The notes beneath the pieces were generated by a model. It ran no database searches. It was not told the origin of the DNA and worked only from the letters and a program-made list of their open reading frames with translations. A stretch of 46,858 bases of DNA from Streptomyces nanshensis (GTDB lineage: Bacteria; Actinomycetota; Actinomycetes; Streptomycetales; Streptomycetaceae): contig NZ_LJGW01000107.1 in assembly GCF_001751255.1 (NCBI RefSeq), forward strand, positions 1-46,858. Direction: 5' to 3'. Positions 22,032 to 30,331 of this stretch are shown here, one piece after another. How positions within the stretch are numbered: the stretch's first letter is position 1; the number at the start of each line of letters is the position of its first letter. The translations under genes and the position numbers were made by a program.

Positions 22032-22341
22032 TGGGCTTCCCGGTGGCACGACGGGCGCGATAGCAGCGGATGGCGGTGATAACCGCCCATACGCCGACGA
22101 GGAGCTGGAGGTACGGCAGATACATGACGGCGGCCTGCTGGAAGTCGCCCGCCCGGGGAGGGGCATGCTCCGCGGCGACCTGAAGGCCCATGATGCCCGA
22201 CACTTGCGTGAGGAAGACGGACAGTGCGATATACGCCCCTGTCGTGCCGGCAGCGCCCCTGTCGAGCGCCATCATGCCCAAGGCGAACAGTCCCCCGGCG
22301 GCGCCAATCACGCACGCCACAATGATCGTTAAGTTGTTCAT
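22024..22341 (-). CDS. Small membrane protein A of a tandem set
   Basis: 105 aa from ATG at 22341, with GAGGGGGA upstream. Three membrane segments: LTIIVACVIGAAGGLFALGM, TTGAYIALSVFLTQVSGIM and YLPYLQLLVGVWAVITAI, ending in a basic tail. First of four overlapping small membrane-protein genes lying downstream of the STAND ATPase. Its frame is open all the way back to the STAND stop codon. Confidence 0.65.
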   Translation of the reverse strand: MNNLTIIVACVIGAAGGLFALGMMALDRGAAGTTGAYIALSVFLTQVSGIMGLQVAAEHAPPRAGDFQQAAVMYLPYLQLLVGVWAVITAIRCYRARRATGKPSA

Positions 22342-22830
22342 CCGGGTGTTTCCCCCTCGGTCGGCTGTTGTCAGGTGGTATGCCGCCCCTCGACGTGGGC
22401 GGCGGGCGTACGGCCTGCCTCGTGTGCGCGAGGTGCTGGCGGACGGCGCGGGCCTTCGACTCGACGCCGTGGTCCTGGTCGGGTCCGGCGCTGCGTCCAT
22501 CCCCGAGGGGATCAAGACGGCCCGCAGACGGCATAGAGCCGGGTCAAGACGGCCAGGTGGCGCGGAAAAGCCTAGATCGTCCCCCGCCGGGCGGGTGCGC
22601 GAACTGCCTGCCAGCGGGATCTTTCCTCCCCGATCTGGGTGTCGTCGGAGTACGGGGCGAGGTACTCGAGTTTTGACGGCGTGGGCTTTGCGGTCTCGGC
22701 GCGGGCCCGCGCCGATCGGTCTGAGTCGCATCAAGCGGCGAGGTCCCAGGGCTGGAGCCGGGGGGGGATCTGCCGTCGGAGGGAGTAGCAGCGTAACGAC
22801 GGCGTCGTCTGCGAGTGCGAGGTCCGTCAT
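22342..22830 (-). other. Gap with a short ORF coupled to the STAND gene
   Basis: The STAND stop overlaps an ATG as ATGA (22830), opening a frame that starts MTDLALADDAVVTLLLPPTA and then meets eight consecutive C residues (22760 region). Reading as sequenced, it stays open into the next membrane gene but loses coding character. If one C is skipped, it ends after RLQPWDLAA at 22731, giving a 32-aa peptide. The same shifted frame further on has a start-less stretch (KLEYLAPYSDDTQIGEERSR) that looks coding. The region is either a small peptide gene with a slip site or a decayed gene. Confidence 0.35.
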
Positions 22831-24911
22831 TGTCGTCCGTCCTCCTCGGGCGTCAGGTCGGCGAGGCGGGCGCGGATGCTGTCGGCTTCGCTGGGTTCGG
22901 CGATCTCCTGGGCCCGCCGAAACAGCTCGATGGCTTCGTCGATGCGGTGTTGGGCGGCGGCGGCCTGCGCGAGCATGTCCAGTACGCGCGACTCCCAGGG
23001 CAGGGAGCCGACGGCGCGCATCTCCTCCCGTGCGGCGTGGAGCAGTTCCTCGGCCCGCTCGTACTGCCTCAGCGCGGTCCACGTGTGTCCCTGCATAGCG
23101 TCAGCTCGGGCGGCGTCGAACCGGTCGCCGGCGGCGCGGAGCCCGGCGGCGGCGAGGACGAACTCCGCGACGGCGCGCGGGAAGTGTCCGGTCGCGTACG
23201 CGCCTTCGCCGAGGAGGTGGCGGGAGAGCGCGACGCCGCGGGGGTAGTCGATCTCTTCGCGGATGCGGATGGTCTCGGTGAGAAAGCCGGCGGCGCGCTC
23301 GTGGTCGCCCATCTCGTGGTGGCATGCGGCGAGTTCGTACAGCGCCTGCGCTGTGCCGGCCCGGTCGCCCGCTTCCCGCGCGAGGCTGTACGCCTGGTCG
23401 GCCCATTCGATCGCCTCCTCGTAGTCCCGGAGGCCGCGGAGGGCGATGACGCCGGTGGTGAGCATCTCCCGTTGTCCGAGGTCGTCCCCGCAGCGGACCG
23501 CGGCGGCCAGACCCTGCTTGTGCAGGGCCAGCCACAATTCCAGGGGCCGATGGAGGCGCCAGAGCGGCCAGGCCGCATGGGGGAGCTGGTAGACGATCGT
23601 GTCGACGCCGTGCTCCTTCGCGGTCGTTACGGCCGCCGCGATGTGGTCCTGGTGGGCGACGAGCCACGCCTGCGCCGCCTCCTCGTCCTTGCGGAAGTTG
23701 GGCGACACCGGCCAGAAGGTGATGTCGCGGCGGACCTCCCGGTGGGCGGGGGTGAGGAGCCGTTCGGCCTGCGTCGTGGTGGCAAGGAGGTAATCCAGCC
23801 ACCGCCGCAGGGCTCTGCTGCGGTCCTCCGGGCTCTCCTCGCGGAATGCGGCGGTCCGGGCGTGAGTGCGGACCTCGTCGTGCCAGCCGAAGACGCGGCC
23901 GCGACCGTCGTGCACGCCGCGGTTCTCCAGGAGACGGGCGCCGGCCAGGTCGGTCAGCGTCTGCGTGGAGAGGTACCGGGTGAGGCCCAGGGTGGCGCCG
24001 GCAGCATCAGCGTCGACGTCGGGGCCCGGGAGGAGGGAGAGCAGCCGGTAAGCGCGCGCGGTGGGCGCGTGCAGGGCATCGACAATCTCATCAAGCACGG
24101 ACGGTCCTTCGGTGTGGTGTGCGGCCTCTGCCATGGGGAGGCCGGGGCGGGCTACGAGTTGGGCGGCCATCAGGCCGAGGTACAGCGGGAGGTGGCCGCA
24201 GCGGGAGGTCAACTGCCGTACGGCGGCGGGCTCTTCGGGGAGGCGGTCCTCGCCGACCAGGCGGCGCAGCAGGGCGCCGGCGGCGGCGGGGGTGAGCGGC
24301 GGGACGGGGTGGAGGCGGGCGCCGTCGCGGAGCAGGCCGGTGAGCTGGCGCCGGGAGGTGACGGCTACCAGGTGGCCGTCTCCGCCGGGGAGGAGCGCGC
24401 GGACCAGGTCCTCGTCGGTGGCGTCGTCGAGCAGCAGACCGGTAGGGCGGCTGGCGGTGAGGGAGCGCCATCGGCCGGTCAGCTCGTCGACGTCGGCGTC
24501 CCCGGCCGGAGGATGCCCGAGGTCGTGCAGGAGGCGGCGCAGCAGCGTCGGCAGCGCCGCGCCGCCCGCGGCGGTCCGTGCGCCGGCCAGGTGTACGTAG
24601 AGCTGCCCGCCGGGGGTCTCCTCGCGGTGGGCCAGGAGCCAGCGGACGGCCAGGGCGCTCTTGCCGGCGCCGCCGTCGCCGAAGAGCAACGCGAGGGTGC
24701 TGGCGTAGGGCGGCTGCTGGCGTACGCGGTCTGTGAGGTCGGCGAGTTCGTCCTCGCGGTCCACCCACGCCGACGTCAGGGGCGGCAGTTGGTGCGGGGG
24801 CACGGGTGCCGGAGGGGGGTGGACTATGTGCAGCGTGTGGATGTCGTGGGCCTGGACCACGGTACGGAATTGGGCGCCCTGGCCACCGTTGATGATGTTT
24901 TCCGTGCTCAC
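22827..24911 (-). CDS. STAND ATPase (NB-ARC with TPR repeats)
   Basis: 694 aa from GTG at 24911 (GGAG eight bases before). Residues 1-30 hold the short Asn/Gly-VVQA-H motif seen at the start of many Streptomyces STAND proteins. The NB-ARC ATPase follows: P-loop GDGGAGKS at 78-85, Walker B LLLDDA at 159-164, sensor-like VAVTSRR near 183 and CGHLPL at 238-243, then a winged-helix region. From about residue 430 the protein is TPR-like helical repeats. STAND proteins switch on ligand binding and assemble by ATP-driven oligomerisation; some are anti-phage sensors, others regulators. There is no effector domain, so any output must come from partners such as the neighbouring membrane proteins. Confidence 0.85.
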   Translation of the reverse strand: MSTENIINGGQGAQFRTVVQAHDIHTLHIVHPPPAPVPPHQLPPLTSAWVDREDELADLTDRVRQQPPYASTLALLFGDGGAGKSALAVRWLLAHREETPGGQLYVHLAGARTAAGGAALPTLLRRLLHDLGHPPAGDADVDELTGRWRSLTASRPTGLLLDDATDEDLVRALLPGGDGHLVAVTSRRQLTGLLRDGARLHPVPPLTPAAAGALLRRLVGEDRLPEEPAAVRQLTSRCGHLPLYLGLMAAQLVARPGLPMAEAAHHTEGPSVLDEIVDALHAPTARAYRLLSLLPGPDVDADAAGATLGLTRYLSTQTLTDLAGARLLENRGVHDGRGRVFGWHDEVRTHARTAAFREESPEDRSRALRRWLDYLLATTTQAERLLTPAHREVRRDITFWPVSPNFRKDEEAAQAWLVAHQDHIAAAVTTAKEHGVDTIVYQLPHAAWPLWRLHRPLELWLALHKQGLAAAVRCGDDLGQREMLTTGVIALRGLRDYEEAIEWADQAYSLAREAGDRAGTAQALYELAACHHEMGDHERAAGFLTETIRIREEIDYPRGVALSRHLLGEGAYATGHFPRAVAEFVLAAAGLRAAGDRFDAARADAMQGHTWTALRQYERAEELLHAAREEMRAVGSLPWESRVLDMLAQAAAAQHRIDEAIELFRRAQEIAEPSEADSIRARLADLTPEEDGRQ

Positions 24912-24951
24912 GTGGCGGTCTCCAGGTCCTCACCAAGTTCGATCGGAGGTG

Positions 24952-24984
24952 GTCCCGTCCGGCGCCGGTCGTGCCGGACGGGAC
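24952..24984 (-). terminator. Hairpin before the STAND gene
   Basis: GTCCCGTCCGGC (24952-24963) and GCCGGACGGGAC (24973-24984) form a perfect 12-bp stem with a 9-base loop, between the 65-aa gene and the STAND start. It would end the upstream message or attenuate expression of the ATPase. Confidence 0.5.
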
Positions 24985-25005
24985 TACTGGGGTCAGCTCT
25001 TAGCC

Positions 25006-25203
25006 CTATTTGCCCTCGCGGCGCTGGAAACGCCGCGTGTACTGGGGGGTGTCTTTCTCCTCGGCGCTCATGTGGGAATGTTCGGGATGGGCCCGAATGT
25101 GACGGTCCACAATGGCTCCCTGCTGCTGGCTCGCCGGGCCTTCTTGCTTCCCCCGGCGAATGGAGCTCTTCGCGGCGCGGACGGTGTTCTTTTTGTTTGC
25201 CAT
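25006..25203 (-). CDS. Small basic hypothetical protein
   Basis: 65 aa, ATG at 25203 with AAAAAGG upstream. Sequence MANKKNTVRAAKSSIRRGKQ is strongly basic, and the rest contains several His and Glu residues. It resembles the short basic proteins often encoded beside small HTH genes in Streptomyces, but I cannot name a family. It lies between the HTH gene and the STAND gene, all minus strand. Confidence 0.5.
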   Translation of the reverse strand: MANKKNTVRAAKSSIRRGKQEGPASQQQGAIVDRHIRAHPEHSHMSAEEKDTPQYTRRFQRREGK

Positions 25204-25291
25204 GGCCCTTTTTCACCTGGATTCGTAATGGTGATGAACGTGTGCATATGAAGTGAGGGTGGGCCACGCTTCCGTTGTTCCGTCCGGGCAG

Positions 25292-25519
25292 TCATTGTTG
25301 TGTTTTCTTGCTTTTTCTGCCGCTGCGGGAGCGCAGCACCTTCGCCTCGGAGAGGATTTGGTGTATGAATCCGTAGGAGCGGCCGGTCTCTTCGCAGATC
25401 TTCCGGATATTCGACCCCTTCTTATAGCGTTTGACGACCTTCTCGGTGTATTCCTCCCGCTGCTTTCCTGTGAGTCGCTGGTGCGGCTTCAGGGAGGGGA
25501 ATTCGGATTCAGATGACAT
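25292..25519 (-). CDS. Small conserved HTH protein
   Basis: 75 aa, start at 25519. The sequence LTGKQREEYTEKVVKRYKKG followed by SNIRKICEETGRSYGFIHQI is a helix-turn-helix of a type widely conserved in Streptomyces (recurring RLTGK-R-Y and GRSYGFIH signatures). The tail is Arg/Lys-rich. It probably binds DNA as a small regulator. Its position between the zincin-like gene and the STAND gene makes it a candidate local regulator. Confidence 0.75.
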   Translation of the reverse strand: MSSESEFPSLKPHQRLTGKQREEYTEKVVKRYKKGSNIRKICEETGRSYGFIHQILSEAKVLRSRSGRKSKKTQQ

Positions 25520-25558
25520 CCCGTGATGCTGCCCTTTGCCTCTGGGTGCTGAGCGTGT

Positions 25559-26410
25559 TCAGTGGGTGCCGTCGACACGGGCCAGCCAGGCGCGCGGGTC
25601 GGCAATCTCCGCTGTGGTGGGGATCATGGAGACGTCTTGCCAGGCGCGGTTGAGTACGTCGCGCCCGGCGAGGTCGACCACGTCAGCGATCCAGCGTGCG
25701 CCGTCCCGGTATACCCCGAGATCTTTCCCAGGGAACTTTTCCGGGTTTTCCTGGTAGCGTCCGGCGGCGGCTTTCGCCGTGCTCCACCAGAATTCCGTCT
25801 GGCGCCCGGTGTCCTCGGACACCTCCCGTCCGAGGAGGCGCTTGGTGACCGCGAGATCCGTCCAGCGGGAATGCCCGGAGAGAAGATAGTCCGGCTGAAT
25901 ATCCTGGAGTCCAATCCGTTCTCGGTAGACGGAGTTCCGGGCACGGAACGCGGCGCCGTCGCCGGCGCGGTGCTGAGCAATGTGGGTCAGCTCACGCGCT
26001 GCAACCTTGGTCAGCTCGGGTTCCTCGAACCCGCAGTGGTGCAGCGCACTGGGCACCAGGAGGACTTGCGGCTCATCGCTTTCGTCCTCGTGAGTGGATC
26101 CCATGACCAGCGCCCACATGAGAGGCAGCTCACTGCTCTCGCTGATCGCCTCGATCTCCAGCGTTTGAATTTCCTCGTCGGTCAGATCGAATTCCTGGCC
26201 CAGTCGGGCATGGACGCGGTCGCGCCATTCGGTGCGGATGGTCACCCAGGCTGCCGGGGTGACGATGCGGATCACCGGCTTCTCTCCGACGGAAAGACCG
26301 GTGACGTCTTCCAGCACGGGAATGACCTGTGCGGCGATTTTCTCGACCTGCTCGGCGAGTTCGGCGTCGCGGTCGTCTTCGGTCTCCACCCGGACGTCGC
26401 AGTCGGACAT
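25559..26410 (-). CDS. Zincin-like protein with degenerate HExxH
   Basis: 283 aa from ATG at 26410. The middle contains VAARELTHIAQHRAG, which has the layout of a zincin HExxH helix with its first His replaced by Arg (R-E-L-T-H). A downstream YLLSGHSRWTDLAVTKRLLG could supply a further ligand. The N-terminal 90 residues are acidic and helical. Actinobacterial zincin-like proteins of this size are known, but loss of a zinc ligand suggests the site is inactive or binds differently. It sits between a CPBP protease-like gene and the small HTH gene. Confidence 0.55.
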   Translation of the reverse strand: MSDCDVRVETEDDRDAELAEQVEKIAAQVIPVLEDVTGLSVGEKPVIRIVTPAAWVTIRTEWRDRVHARLGQEFDLTDEEIQTLEIEAISESSELPLMWALVMGSTHEDESDEPQVLLVPSALHHCGFEEPELTKVAARELTHIAQHRAGDGAAFRARNSVYRERIGLQDIQPDYLLSGHSRWTDLAVTKRLLGREVSEDTGRQTEFWWSTAKAAAGRYQENPEKFPGKDLGVYRDGARWIADVVDLAGRDVLNRAWQDVSMIPTTAEIADPRAWLARVDGTH

Positions 26411-26421
26411 TGGGCTGCTCC

Positions 26422-27690
26422 TTACCTCTCGTGTGGGGTGTGGTCTGTGCTCGGTGTGCGGATGCCGTCGGCTTCGCCGGGTTCGGCGGTCTTCAGGGCC
26501 CTCCGGTACAGCTCGGTGCCGGGCAGCCGCGGGCCCAACTCGTCGTCCAGGGCCCGCCGGTACAGCTCGATGGCGTCGTCGATGCGGTCTTGGGCGGCGG
26601 TGGCCGGCGGGGCGCCGGGGGCGTCCGCGGCGGCGTGCCGTTGGGACTTGGGCACGTAGAGGCGTTCGATGCCGCCGAAGGCGAAGATGACGGCGGCGAT
26701 CGTCATGGCCTTGAGGACGAAGGGCAGGGGCGTTATGGCCAGCCCGACGACGTCGACGGCCAGGTGGCCGAGGATGAGCGGTGTGACGCGGCCGTATGTG
26801 CGGTAGAGCCAGGCGCGCAGGGCGGCGTTGATGCCCATCAAGAGGCCGGGCAGACCGAGGTAGAGGTGCATGCAGATGTCGGCCGCGGCGACGAGGGTGT
26901 AGATCTGCCATGCCGGGCGTCGGGCTGTCGTGAGTACGGCGGTGACACCGGTGATGAGGATGACGTCCTCCATCACGCCGGCGGACAGCAGCACTCCCGC
27001 GGCGAGGGGCAACGGGTCGCTCAGGCCGAGCAAGTCGGTTTGGGTCTGCCGGAGGACAGGGGCGTCCTGCCACAGGCCGAGCAGGAGGGTGAGGGCCGTC
27101 GCCCCGGCGCCGGTCAGTATGCACAGGCCCGCGGAGGTCTCGGCTATGGCCCATGCCTGCTGACGCTGTTCCCTCGCGTCCGGCGGGGCGACGCCGTAGG
27201 CGCGGAGGCCGACGCCGTGACGGCGGCAGACCTCCAGCACCAGCCAGGGGAGGCCGACGATGAGCGCGACCTGATCGAGCATCAGATGCTGCACGACGGC
27301 GCCGTAGGAGGTCACGCCGGCCATCGCCGCGGCGCCGACGATGAGGGCTGCTGCGAGGACCGGCCCGGCAGCCCGGCGGAAGAGGAGCAGGCTGTTGAGC
27401 CAGGCCCAGACGGCGATGGCGGGTATCGGCTGGAGGGCCGTGGCCACGGTCGCGGGAGCGTCGGCCGCCAGAGGCCCCCCGCACAGGCGGGCGAAGGTGA
27501 GGACGGATCCGGCGACCGAGGGGCAGAGGACCAGGAGCAGACCGGTGGCGTCCAGGAGCGCCCGCCCCGGCCCGAGGGGCGAGGGCGGAAAGCGGAAGTT
27601 GACGGGGCTGGTCCCGTTGCCCTTCAGCTTGGAGAGGTCCCCAGCGGCGTATTTCTTGATGCGGTAGGCAGCGTTATGGATGAATTTCAT
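26422..27690 (-). CDS. CPBP-family membrane protein with TPR-like tail
   Basis: 422 aa from ATG at 27690 (GTG at 27696 also possible). Multiple membrane helices span residues 45-345. The CPBP/CAAX-protease motifs appear as MEDVILITG (E241, D242), MHLYLGLPG (H275) and GHLAVDVVG (H309, D313); the first motif has Glu-Asp rather than Glu-Glu. Residues 367-410 (DRIDDAIELYRRA and LYRRALKTAEPGEADGIR) closely match the C-terminal TPR of the nearby STAND protein (HRIDEAIELFRRAQEIAEPS). CPBP proteins act in prenyl-protein processing, bacteriocin maturation and immunity. The tail looks like a recombination-derived fusion. Confidence 0.75.
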   Translation of the reverse strand: MKFIHNAAYRIKKYAAGDLSKLKGNGTSPVNFRFPPSPLGPGRALLDATGLLLVLCPSVAGSVLTFARLCGGPLAADAPATVATALQPIPAIAVWAWLNSLLLFRRAAGPVLAAALIVGAAAMAGVTSYGAVVQHLMLDQVALIVGLPWLVLEVCRRHGVGLRAYGVAPPDAREQRQQAWAIAETSAGLCILTGAGATALTLLLGLWQDAPVLRQTQTDLLGLSDPLPLAAGVLLSAGVMEDVILITGVTAVLTTARRPAWQIYTLVAAADICMHLYLGLPGLLMGINAALRAWLYRTYGRVTPLILGHLAVDVVGLAITPLPFVLKAMTIAAVIFAFGGIERLYVPKSQRHAAADAPGAPPATAAQDRIDDAIELYRRALDDELGPRLPGTELYRRALKTAEPGEADGIRTPSTDHTPHER

Positions 27691-27786
27691 GATCACTTTC
27701 GGCCCCGGTTCGGCACTGGGGGTGCTGGGTGTGGACTGAGCGTGACGCGAGCGGATGCCCCGTCACGGCTGGGCAGCGGACGGGGA

Positions 27787-27987
27787 TCAGACGGCGGGGC
27801 ACGGGCCTGCCGTCAGGGCAATGGACGGGACGCCTTCGGTCGCCGGGTAACCGGGAGACGGCAGCTCGTGCAGCTCCGCGGGAGAATGGGCGATGTTGTA
27901 GAGGGCCGCCCCGACCAGGATGACCAGCAGCGGAAGGGCGATCACCGCCGCTGCGATGAGCAGGAACCGTTTCACCGCCCTGCTCAT
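27787..27987 (-). CDS. Single-span membrane peptide, 66 aa
   Basis: ATG at 27987 overlaps the stop of the CPBP gene upstream (ATGA). One strong transmembrane helix (FLLIAAAVIALPLLVILVGA) near the N-terminus is followed by a Pro-rich exposed tail (ELHELPSPGYPATEGVPSIA) ending PCPAV. Translational coupling to the 359-aa CPBP protein suggests it is a partner, a substrate or an immunity-type peptide; which is unknown. Confidence 0.6.
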   Translation of the reverse strand: MSRAVKRFLLIAAAVIALPLLVILVGAALYNIAHSPAELHELPSPGYPATEGVPSIALTAGPCPAV

Positions 27988-29063
27988 ACGGCATCCGCGG
28001 TCTCGGCGGCCTGCGGGGCACGGTCGGCCGGCCGAGCGGTCCGGAAACGCGGGCGGGCCGGGTAGCGGACGGCGAGCACCAGCCACCCGACGAGCGCTAT
28101 GACCAATGCCGTGAGCCACTGGTACGCCTTGAGCTCCAGCACGGGCGGCACGACGGTGATCAGGGGCGGTCCGCTCGTGACGTCGAACAGGAAATGGGCG
28201 GCGATCAGGGGCAGCACCTGCCCGTGCCGGTAGACCATGGCGGCGAACGCCAGACCGAGAACGAACGCCGCCACGGTGAGCGGCACCCCCGTGTACAGGT
28301 GGGGTATGGCGCGCATCAGGGCGCTGACGAGCAGGATCTCCCCGAGCGGACGGCGGGCGGCGGCCAGGAGCGCCACAACGGCCCCGGTGATGATGAACTC
28401 CTCGACGACGGAGGACCAGAAGATCCCCACCGTGAGGGACGCGGCGTCGGGCGTCCCGGCGGCCTCGGCCTGGCTGATGCCGGTCAACTGCGGGACGCCC
28501 AGCATCGATACGCCGAGGTTCCAGACCGGGACCAGCTCGATGACGCCCAGGGCCACGAAGCCGACGAGCGTCGCGGGCGCCGCGGAGAGCGGGGTGCGCG
28601 ACGGGGTGCGCAGCCCGATGTCCCGCAGCCGGATACCCGCTGCGAGGAGTACACCGACGGTGAGCGTGACCACCACCGGGAGCTGTGCCGGCGGGCCGAT
28701 CAGTTTCGACGGCCCGTCGCCGGTGAAGGTCCCGGCCGCATCGAGCCCGTAGACGCCCGCGCACACGAGGGCGCCGGCTATCCACGCTCCTCGGGGCCCG
28801 GGGAGGACGCGGCCGCGGGTGATCAGGACCAGGAGCCAGATCAGCGCGGCGCCGGTACCGGCGATACCCACGGCCTTACCGGCCGTCGTCAGCCACGCGG
28901 CAGGCTCCAAGCCGACCAGCGGCAAGAACTTGGCCACGTTCTTGACGGTGGGTCCGGCGGCCACACACCCCCACAGGGCGGCGACGAGGCCATACGCCCG
29001 CGCAGGGGAAAGGCGGTGTTCCGTGCCGTCCGGGGCCGGCACGGGGGGAGGAGATTTAGTCAC
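27984..29063 (-). CDS. CPBP-family intramembrane protease-like protein
   Basis: 359 aa from GTG at 29063 (AAAGGGACCCC upstream; a TTG at 29078 is less likely). It has eight or more membrane helices and complete CPBP motifs: SVVEEFIITG with E221-E222, PHLYTG with H255, and AAHFLFDVT with H290 and D294. These residues form the glutamate/histidine active site in Rce1-type proteases. It is diverged from the two flanking CPBP genes, which are closer to each other. Its stop overlaps the start of a 66-aa membrane peptide. Confidence 0.75.
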   Translation of the reverse strand: MTKSPPPVPAPDGTEHRLSPARAYGLVAALWGCVAAGPTVKNVAKFLPLVGLEPAAWLTTAGKAVGIAGTGAALIWLLVLITRGRVLPGPRGAWIAGALVCAGVYGLDAAGTFTGDGPSKLIGPPAQLPVVVTLTVGVLLAAGIRLRDIGLRTPSRTPLSAAPATLVGFVALGVIELVPVWNLGVSMLGVPQLTGISQAEAAGTPDAASLTVGIFWSSVVEEFIITGAVVALLAAARRPLGEILLVSALMRAIPHLYTGVPLTVAAFVLGLAFAAMVYRHGQVLPLIAAHFLFDVTSGPPLITVVPPVLELKAYQWLTALVIALVGWLVLAVRYPARPRFRTARPADRAPQAAETADAV

Positions 29064-29122
29064 AGGGGTCCCTTTCAAGGAATTAGCAAGAAATGCAGGA
29101 GGGGTATCGCGGGGCCGTTGTT

Positions 29123-30271
29123 TTACTGGCGGATTTTCCCGCCGGACAGTGGCACGGCATCGATACTGATTTCCAGGTCAGGCGAGTTCTGCCTGAGTTC
29201 TTCGCTTTCACTCACGTGCAGCCGTTCGATGGTTTTGAAGGCCACAACGAGAACGGCGCCCACGGCAAGCGTCGCCAGGAAGGACATGCCGCTGAGGGCG
29301 AACGCGAAAATGTCGCATATCAAATGCGACATGATCATGGGCGTGAGGCGTCCGTACCGGCGGAGGAGACCGGCGCGGAGGGCATCGGAGATGCCGAAGA
29401 CCAGGCCGGGCAGCCCGAGGTAGAGGTGCAGGACGGCGGCGGCGAGACCCACGGTGGCGTAGACGACCCGCGCGGAGGCGGCCGCGGAGGTCAGGACGGC
29501 GGTGACGCCCGCGACCACGATCAGGTCCTCCACTACCCCGGCGCACAGCAGCAGGTTCAGGACCCCGCCAAGGGGCCGGTCGGGGCTGATCCCCAGCACG
29601 TCGATCTGAGGCGCCCGGAGCAGAGGCGCCCCGTCCCACCAGCTCAGCAGAACGGGCAAGGTGACCACGGCGAGGACTGCCGGCACGTACGCCTGGACGG
29701 ACATCCAGCCCACCATCAATGCCTGCTGACGCTGGTCCCTCGCGTCCGGCGGAGCGAGGCCCAGGCACCGGGGACAGATGCCGTGGCGGCGGCAGACCTC
29801 CAGCACCAGCCACGTCAGGGTCGCGATCAGCGCCACGTACTGGAGGTAGGGGTGCTGTATCTGGCCCGCAGCCGGGGTGGACGCGTAGACGGCCGTCGCA
29901 CCGACGGCGGCCGCCGCTGCCCGTGTCCGTCCCCGGGGCCTACGTCCGATGACCAGAATGCCCAGCCACAGGAATGCGCAGCCGGCGGATATCCACTCCA
30001 GGGTCAAGGGGAGCGTCCGAATACCGGCCCCTATACGTATCCCGCACAACTGCGCGAAGAGGGCCAGAGAGGTCACCATGTTCGGCACGATGAGGAGCAG
30101 GAGGCCGGCGGCGTCGAGATATGCCCACAGCGGCCCGGTGGGCGACCGGCTCATACGGGTGACGTGGGCGGGCTTGTCCATCAGCATCTCTACGGGGTAG
30201 CCGGTGACGGTCGACATGACCCGGATACGTAAGGGCGGGAGAATCATGAAAGGGGCTACGGGTTGTTTCAT
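29123..30271 (-). CDS. CPBP-family membrane protein, paralogue of the 26422 gene
   Basis: 382 aa as the longest frame; the true start may be an internal ATG (30214 or 30178). It shares several blocks with the 422-aa CPBP protein: TWLVLEVCRRHG, PPDARDQRQQA, GVVEDLIVVAGVTAVL and LHLYLGLPGL. Active-site motifs are E248-D249, H282 and H316/D320, again with Glu-Asp in place of Glu-Glu. It lacks the TPR-like tail of its paralogue. About eight membrane helices are visible. Confidence 0.7.
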   Translation of the reverse strand: MKQPVAPFMILPPLRIRVMSTVTGYPVEMLMDKPAHVTRMSRSPTGPLWAYLDAAGLLLLIVPNMVTSLALFAQLCGIRIGAGIRTLPLTLEWISAGCAFLWLGILVIGRRPRGRTRAAAAAVGATAVYASTPAAGQIQHPYLQYVALIATLTWLVLEVCRRHGICPRCLGLAPPDARDQRQQALMVGWMSVQAYVPAVLAVVTLPVLLSWWDGAPLLRAPQIDVLGISPDRPLGGVLNLLLCAGVVEDLIVVAGVTAVLTSAAASARVVYATVGLAAAVLHLYLGLPGLVFGISDALRAGLLRRYGRLTPMIMSHLICDIFAFALSGMSFLATLAVGAVLVVAFKTIERLHVSESEELRQNSPDLEISIDAVPLSGGKIRQ

Positions 30272-30331
30272 AGTGCGCGTTGCTCGTTTTCTGAGGAGAC
30301 TGTCAGTTCTTGCGGCGTCCTTTCTGTTCTG

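Noticed and set aside
22815..25256. Long plus-strand open frame (813 codons) opposite the STAND gene
   Set aside because: It is an antisense shadow created by high GC; the minus strand has clear ATPase and TPR motifs, while the plus translation is Gly/Val-rich noise.
26329..28065. 578-codon plus frame opposite the CPBP genes
   Set aside because: Low-complexity Gly/Gln/Arg translation typical of antisense GC-rich frames; the minus strand has conserved CPBP motifs.
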